Part shown: positions 57,466 to 64,000 of the stretch, piece by piece
Layout: the number at the start of each line of letters is the position of its first letter
How positions within the stretch are numbered: the stretch's first letter is position 1
NCBI GenBank assembly: GCA_963556695.1
Contig: CAUWAG010000018.1
Span: 3,534,001 to 3,598,000 of the forward strand
Length of the DNA: 64,000 nucleotides
Source of the DNA: Anthostomella pinea
Lineage: Eukaryota; Ascomycota; Sordariomycetes; Xylariales; Xylariaceae
Reading direction: 5' to 3'
Program-made: the position numbers and the translations under genes
Notes under the pieces: model-generated
What the model was told of the DNA's origin: nothing
Seen by the model: the letters and a program-made list of their open reading frames with translations, nothing else
The model's database searches: none

Positions 57466-59900
57466 TCAAAATCTGTTGCCAGCGGCCCAGATACTTGCAG
57501 ACGCCGAGGATGCCCACTCGCTCTCCTCATATGGGGGAGTCGGCCATTTATACTGCGCTTCTCTACCCGAATGCTTCTTGAGATCTAGAGGTCGGGGTGT
57601 AATGGCCTCGTTTCCATCTCCAAAGAGAACGTTATTTCCGCTAGCTGAAGGAGACGGCGTCGGATAGGGATTCGAGAGCACGACGTTGCTGGCAGATTGT
57701 CGAAGATTGGGTTTGCCGTCCTTGTCCATGCGCTTCATCGCCCGGTGGGTTGAATTCAAAACTTCATCCAGGAGCTCGTCTTCTTCTTCCAACGCATCCC
57801 CTTGGACGCCATGCGTAGCTTGCGCTCTCCTTGTCCTACTAGAGATAGGCCCAGTAGTACGAGCAGCACCAATGAGGTTGTCCACAGACCTGGGCTGTTT
57901 GTGGGGAAGCGAATGATGTCGTTTCAGGTGACCACTAGAGGAGACCATGTGGATGGGCGGGACTGGTGGATGAGAGGACTCGACGTTGCGATGCGGATCC
58001 CGCATGGCCCTATCAAGTGAGTCGTAGTTATCGACCTTCGTTGCCGCACCTTGTTGGTCAATGACCATTGATGATCTGTTGCTGGCCCAAGGCCCACAGC
58101 CTGCCTGCGCTTCGACGTCGTCGTAGGTAGGAGAGACAGGTGTCTGGTGCCTCCCAGAAAACCGCCTTGCGCGCTTTCGGAGATGTGAGAAGAAGCTTTC
58201 CTTCTGCCCACTTGGCGGTGATGCTAGACCGGTACCGTTCAAGGCCCGTTCCGCCTGCTGTCGATGAAGCTCGGCGTAGTGATTTGAGTTGGATGCCACT
58301 GACAATTGTCGGCCAACTTTCTTCCCTGTGCCGTCCTCGTTTGCGAGGCGTTGGGACCCGTAGGCATACGAGTCATTGTAGGATGGCGTGCGGTTTGATG
58401 CTTGGGCGGTTACCGCATCCGACAACGGTGAAATGGGCCGAATCGTTGGTAGAATTGGCATAGGAGCCACGTTCGAGGGACCATTAGTCCATGTCGTGCG
58501 CTTGCCAGGAACCGGTCGCGATTTGGCGACATGCACTTCATTCATTGTGGATGAATGGACAGGAGACGGTCGAGGGGCGGCCATGACATCCTTCACACTG
58601 ACCTGTGCAGCTGGGAGATCCGTGCTCTCCGACCTGCCGATCAATGACTTTCTAAACCACGAAGGCTTCGATGAAGTGGGAGTTGACGAGTTGGAATCCT
58701 TCGTACGTCCAATGTCAGACTGTTTCCGGCCAAGTATTCTTGACGCTGATGACTTTGGCCTCAATGGATCAACCGCGTCGGAAAAGTATTCGTGAGCTAA
58801 AGCCTGAGTGGATGTCGGCCTGCTCTTTGGGTCCCACATCAAGCACCAAGTCACGAACTGACTCAGTGATGCTGGCCATTGTGGTGACTGGAGTATTGTG
58901 TCCATCGAATGGGGAGCCATCTTGGGGAATGAGAAGCCCAACTTGCCGGCCAACCGAGTGCCCTCTCTCCAGTCTCCTCCGCCTACCCGAGCGCCTGCTT
59001 TGCTGTACCAGTTACCGGGGCTGCCCATTATCTCGCACACCCTCCACACTTGATCCACTTCATTTCCCCCAGGGAATAGCGGTTTCAACGTGGCAACTTC
59101 CACTGCCATGGCTCCGATTGCCCAAATATCGACGGGAGCGGAGTATTCTCCAGCACGAAGCAGAACCTCGGGAGCACGGTACCAGCGTGTTGAGACGTAA
59201 GTGGTGTACGGTAGTTTCGAATGTGTCTCGCGGGCTAGGCCGAAGTCTGCAATCTTGACGGTGTAGGTTGGCGGTGTAGAAGGCGGGGTCATCAGGGCCG
59301 AGTATCGTCTGAAGGAGTTGACCGAGTCTTGGTGACCAGATGTGGTCACCAAGATGTTTTCGGGTTTTATGTCGCGGTGGAAGAAGTGGTGGGCGTGGAT
59401 GTGTTCCAGTCCTTGCATGATTTGAAACAGAATGCTCTTGACACTGGCATTGTCAAGACATTTGTGGTCGCGCGCTTTCATGAGTTGATATAGGTTGCCT
59501 TCCATGTATTCCATGCAGATGTGAAGCTTCTTGCTGAACGGGTCGAGAAATATGTCCAGTGCGGGAACCAGGTGGGCATGGGGCGGCAGTGTCCTCAGGA
59601 AGACAACCTCCCGAAGTTCGAGACAAGGCGAGAACGACTCGAAAGTCTTCTTCATCGTCTTGATAGCGATCTAGACGATCGGGGTCAGCTAATTCCAACC
59701 TTATCCAGATCATTGGTACATACCACAGTTCCACGGCGAGCAACGCTAGCACCAGCCGTCCTGACTCTCGCTAGCGCGACACTTCCAAAGCTTCCATCAC
59801 CGATCTCCTTCAGAACCTCGAAACGATCCTGCAGAGCCATGCCGGCAGTTCCCTGTGGAGTTGAAGACCCTCGATGGGTCAAATCGTGTGCGACCGTCAT
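57466..59900 (-). CDS. imeB: Ime2/ImeB-type RCK-family protein kinase
   Basis: The model is complement of join(57466-59670, 59724-59900), 793 residues. The kinase domain spans about 27-345: glycine loop GDGSFGSV (34-41), Lys63 in AIKTM, HRDIKPEN with Asp159, DFG with Asp201, and the activation motif TTY (215-217) followed by VSTRWYRAPE. An insertion of about 28 residues between the catalytic loop and DFG (containing MTPPSTPPTY) is typical of fungal Ime2/ImeB kinases. The long Ser/Pro-rich tail is probably disordered. These CDK/MAPK-like kinases control meiosis or sexual development, and in filamentous fungi light- and nutrient-dependent development. The start is the first ATG in frame; the same frame stays open about 280 nt upstream without an ATG. 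The single intron is 53 nt. Confidence 0.93.
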
Positions 59901-62900
59901 ACTGGGATGGTATGCAACCGCAGCTCTATTGGCGATTGAATAAATCCCAACGCGACACTGGAGTGGCTGGTTTCGACAAGACTGCGCAGTCCTCCTAAGG
60001 CTGTCGGATTGTATTAAAAACTCTTTCCAGGAGCCATACGAGTTTGCTGTTGCATGCAGGTCGATCAAGTTTGTCGAGGACAGAGTCGTGTGGTCGAGGT
60101 AGCCGGAATGAGTGGGAAGGGCCGAGTCAGGTTGGTGTTGTGGATGTGAAACGCAACGCAATAGCTCGGTACAACAGAACACGATGAAGGAAGAAGGAAC
60201 ACAAGATAGTAATACTGAGGATAGGAGAAACAGGTCAGGCAGAGACCGGATTAATTGCTTGACCTGAAGGCGGAAGGGGTCCTGGTCCAGGGGCGTGATG
60301 GAACCAGAATGTCGGGGTGCGGGTCTGGTGGTAGCTGGCAGATTGACGGAGCTTCTGGAAATATGGCGCGCCTCCTTGCTAGCGCATTAGATGCCGGTCG
60401 AAAAGGGATTGACTGGTTGGATTCGCAGGATAATAGGAGAAAACCGAGAAATTGATTGTACATTCGAAGACTCAAAAGGAGCGGATGGAGGGTCGAAGCC
60501 TCGGGGTGGATATTCAATTACGGTGAGTTATTCCCAGTTGCGATTGATTGCGCGGTAGTTGATGTGCAGGCCGGCCGTCGCGCTGAGCGGTATGGAGGGG
60601 GCTAGGAGTCGTCGCAGGTTGGATAATAGCATGGATAGAAAGCTCGGACAGAGAGTGTGGGTGTGAGAAACGAAAGAAAAGGGCAAGGGAAACGGTAGGT
60701 GCAGCAGAGTGCTATTGGACTCAATGGTCCAGCTTCAATACTTCGCGTGAGCAGATGCTGTCCCGTTTGTGAGTGAGTCCGATTGCGTGAAGCGAGCGAG
60801 CGAGCGGAAAAGAGATGAGATGACGGGAAATGGAATGGGAGAGGGAATGGCCGGCGGCGGGCTGGCTGAAGGGAGACGTGCGATTCGACGGTCGGATGGA
60901 TTGATTCATTGGGTTATGGAAATTGATTTCAGACGTGTTTGACAGGTGCAGTTGCTCAGTCGGCCCAGCGAGCCAGGCAGCCCAGGGCAGCTCCTGCCAG
61001 TTCCTGCGCTGGACTGGCAGACTGGACGCGAGGGTGGGACCCCGGGCCCCTCGCTGCCGCTGGCCCCGCTAGGTCATGTAAGGTACTTGCCGGCCGGGTG
61101 TAGGTTTACGGTCCACCCCAGGTACCGCGGCCATCCGCGAGCCTAGCGGGCTTAGCGGTCATTGGCCTGACCGTAGCTTGGTACCTTCAGGTACACATGT
61201 GGTTAGCATGAATAGGGTTCTCGCGGTGGCATAGGGGCCGATAATCTCGCTAATCCTGAATAAGCTTGCGCCAATTTGCTTTTGAGCCGGGGTCCTGATG
61301 AGCCGTGATCGTCCTCAGAACAGGAGGCGGGAGGCGCGAGGCACGAGGCAGCGAGGTCAAACCCGTAGTGCTTTCCAACTCCAGTTTGATTAGGGGTCCG
61401 TACGTTCCTGTCTCTTGCCTGTCACAAATGCCACCACCACCTGCACCGGCTTTCCGTTTCCTTTTCCTTTCTTCTTCTCTCGTGTGTCTCTGTCAATTGA
61501 AGTGTGGTACGCGAGACCAAAGGCAAGGTTAGTTTGTTGTCGCTGATGGTCAACGAGTACAGTACACTCAAAAATAGCTTAGAGTTGCACCAGCATCGGC
61601 TGTGCTGGCTGGCGGGTTGATCTAAGCAGGTATGCATGAGTTGGCAGGGAAGCCTCATTACCAGTGCCTCATTGGCCTCCCAGTGCTGTGGTCACAGTGT
61701 GGTGTCGCTGAATGGCGGGGAGGTGAGCCAGGCAGCCAGGAATCCACCGGAGCTGAGAGCCCAAGACGTTAGGAACGGGAGGCGGGATTCGGCAAATAGG
61801 GCTCAGCCGGGCTGTCGAGGAACGGGAGGCATCATTGTATGCCACGAGGTACTTGTCATACGAATATGTTCTTCTTCGTGTAATCCACCATCCTTCGAAG
61901 GCATATCTCAACGCAGTCAGCATGGAGCTCGGTCGTGATATTAATATCTTCATGCGCCATTTGCACCGGTGTGTCACCTAGCAAATCACTTGTCGTTGGG
62001 GAAGCGAAGCAGAAGGGAGGGAACGATGCTTGTCTAGTCGGGAAATATTAATAAATAAAATGACGCGCGGATCAGGACGTCTACCCTGTTTTGATCAATG
62101 CCAACACACACAGGCATCATTGCACCCAGACAATACAGGGTGCAGATACTGGCTCGACGAAATGGTCGTTTGACGGGCTGGCGGCGCCCCCAAGGTACAG
62201 CTTGTACCTTAATGAGATAGTGACATCCAATGCTGCCAGAGTGCTGTCCACTCTGCCACTGTCATCACGAGAGTCAGGTCAACGTCGTCATACCTCCATG
62301 GAGATGACTCGCTGCAAGCTACCTATTCCGGCATGCTCTGCCAAACCGCCTTCCATTCTCGAAATATCGAGATGGGAAGAAAGAATCGACTTGGCTAGCA
62401 AGTGGACCGCAACGCTTTTGTAAATGTGCATGAATTCCCTTCCGCTTGGCTCATTGTGAGGACTCCGGAGGACTCTGACTAAACTTTCATGGTCAACCGC
62501 CACCGAACATAGAAAAGGGGAAGGTCCGTGGTTCATTGCACAGATCACTCATGATTGACACACCACGCCTTGCACGGATCAATGATTGACACACACGCCT
62601 GTCCCGTCCCATGAATTCCGGTTTGTGGTGTGGAGAGTCGGTCAAGTTGGGGCAAATTCGGCGGCGATCCTCGGAGAGTCTGGGCTGTAATCACTGATCG
62701 CAGAGGATTTTGTAGGATGCTCAGGAACATTTGCCCTTTTGGCCTCATCACGATGCATTGGTAAGCTGGTGCAAATCTTGCAGTCTGACTCAGCATCCTA
62801 GACGATACGCTGCGTTAGTCGTTAAATCAGTAAGAGGTGTAGTATCGTAATGAGAGCAGTTATGCATGTATCGGGTATGCCTGTCTAGTTCAAGAGCGAC

Positions 62901-63339
62901 CATCTGACGGCCGGGATGATCAGAAATGGTTCAATGGGGAGAGAGATACCCAACCTAATAAATAAGAGTTGAATACCCGGCCGAACTACACCACCCACTT
63001 GAACTAAGCAGCCACGAAAAAACTCTATTATTCGAGACACAGTGATGATGCCAGACGAGTGCGTCCGAGACTTCGCCGGCATGGCCGGCTTAGTGTGAGT
63101 GTTGGGTTGCTCCTATTCCGGCCCGTGCTGCTCTCGGTTCCATACCAAATATCAACGAATCCCACATGACACATCCTTATTAGCAAAGCACGACTTCTAC
63201 AGATAAAGACTCTACTGAGATACACATCCCGTTCTCGTGGCTATCGAATATGATTACACGTTTCCCGTGAAGAGGAAAACCCCGAGAAACACAGCATTCT
63301 ATGTTGGCTCATCCTTCCCGTCGCCCATGAGCAACTGCA
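59901..63339. other. Long upstream region of the kinase gene
   Basis: About 3.4 kb have no recognisable gene. The part near 60950-61200 is GC-rich with GGTACC/TAGGTAC-type motifs. A 31-nt near-duplication (ATGATTGACACAC...) occurs at about 62550-62605. It may include a long kinase leader and promoter. Confidence 0.45.
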
Positions 63340-63757
63340 CTACTCTTCCTCGGCCAGCCTCCGGGCCGCATCGAATGGACCCTCAACATTCCACAGCAGA
63401 GCCTTCTCTTTGGTAGCCCTATTATTACCTCCGATTGCATGCAGCAGCATGTCGCCCACTATACCGAAATACATCCTAACTCCTCCTCCAAGACCTCGAG
63501 ATCCCCCGTCTTCAGCGCAGACACCGTGGTGTCGATATCTATGAGCTGCTCCAAAGCGATGAGAGGGGGGATGGCTTACTCCTGTTGCCTTGGGAGACAT
63601 GAGCCGGAGGTTGATGAAGCTTCTCGTGATGAGGTGGTAGGGTCGCTCACTGCATGCGAGTGGTCTGGCGACCATGGTGGTGGCTTGAAGGAGACTCTGC
63701 ACGTCGTTGGCGTTGCCATCCCTACAAGCGTCGAAGAGCCTGAGTGGGATCAGCTAT
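63340..63757 (-). pseudogene. Fragment with ankyrin-like sequence, possibly broken
   Basis: Reading the minus strand from about 63752, after a plausible acceptor (CACTCAG), the frame gives LRLFDACRDGNANDVQSLLQ, the typical start of an ankyrin repeat. It then continues through YHLITRSFINLRLMSPKATG and ends ALLWNVEGPFDAARRLAEEE before a stop at 63340. The middle (63480-63590) changes character. A neighbouring frame there reads DIDTTVSALKTGDLEVLEEELG, as if an intron or a frameshift were present, but the only intron that would fit by eye is about 34 nt, too short for this genome. The upstream exon may lie at 63800-63985 or beyond the window. It could be an intact gene I cannot splice, or a decayed one. 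Confidence 0.35.
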
Positions 63758-64000
63758 GAAGTCGTTTCTGCAGAAATGATGATGGGATATGACTGCCGAA
63801 TATTCCGTGTGATCAGGGGATGGAAGCCTCAATGTTTTCAAGTAGGTTATCTTTGCTTGTCTCTTGCAGTGGTGATCGACAAGTGCGAGGTATCGGCGCG
63901 AGAATGTGTGACAGTCTGGTAGGGCCCAAGCTGGCAAACCGAAACTTGATGCCGCCAGGACCGAGCTGCTCTGTGCTGATCATTGCAAGGCTATGGTGTG

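Noticed and set aside
62549..62610. 31-nt near-duplication (ATGATTGACACAC...)
   Set aside because: Only two imperfect copies are present and no larger repeat surrounds them. It is too weak to call an element.
1..64000. Secondary-metabolite cluster, CRISPR array, prophage or other multi-gene system
   Set aside because: No polyketide, peptide-synthetase or terpene genes, no spaced repeats and no phage genes are seen; the gene set is mixed housekeeping.

Overview
The window looks like nuclear chromosomal DNA of a filamentous ascomycete (Pezizomycotina). The reasons are: about 23 protein genes spread over both strands, mostly interrupted by short GT-AG introns (roughly 45-280 nt) with CTAAC/CTGAC branch sites; fungus-specific families (a cupredoxin-type serine-rich secreted protein, a DUF3984-type protein, an ImeB/Ime2-type kinase); and long gene-free stretches. 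I cannot fix the class or genus. Coding models were assembled by hand by joining exons at consensus splice sites in a consistent reading frame. No transcript evidence was available.

Layout. 0-6 kb: a four-helix membrane protein (-), a tiny SERF/4F5 gene (+) and a secreted cupredoxin-like protein (-). 7.7-14 kb: an SMN (survival motor neuron) homologue (-) and the ribosome-biogenesis factor Nop15 (+) diverge from an intergenic region that carries a 522-bp TA-flanked inverted-repeat element; a GRIP-domain golgin follows (+). 14-18.5 kb: an unknown membrane protein (-), Get1 (-) and a PTAR1-like prenyltransferase-alpha-repeat protein (+). 20-25 kb: a GPI-type aspartic protease (+) behind an unusually long ATG-free leader, then an AVT-family amino-acid transporter (+). 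26-29 kb: a 29-residue cysteine-rich mini-gene (+) and Rho1 (-). 31-39 kb: mitoribosomal protein L24/Mrpl40 (+), Elongator subunit Elp1 (-) and a DUF3984-type protein (+). 42-50 kb: the phosphorelay protein Ypd1 (+), an AKAP7-like 2H phosphoesterase (+), an unnamed coiled-coil protein (+) and a Cys/His-rich protein (+). 53-60 kb: an Hsp70-like ATPase (-) and an Ime2/ImeB-type kinase (-). The right edge holds a fragment with ankyrin-like sequence.

The genes are mostly housekeeping: snRNP assembly, ribosome biogenesis, tail-anchored protein insertion, tRNA modification, cell-wall signalling and osmosensing. They do not form an operon-like pathway or secondary-metabolite cluster, and I found no convincing new multi-gene system. 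The most interesting items are small or non-coding: the cysteine-rich mini-gene with a 5'UTR intron, long ATG-free leaders (three cases, two of them with a TATA box), the inverted-repeat element in the SMN/NOP15 divergent promoter, a perfect 15-bp hairpin with a UNCG-type loop, a hexanucleotide repeat in the YPD1 leader, and a G-rich tract immediately after the Hsp70-like stop codon.
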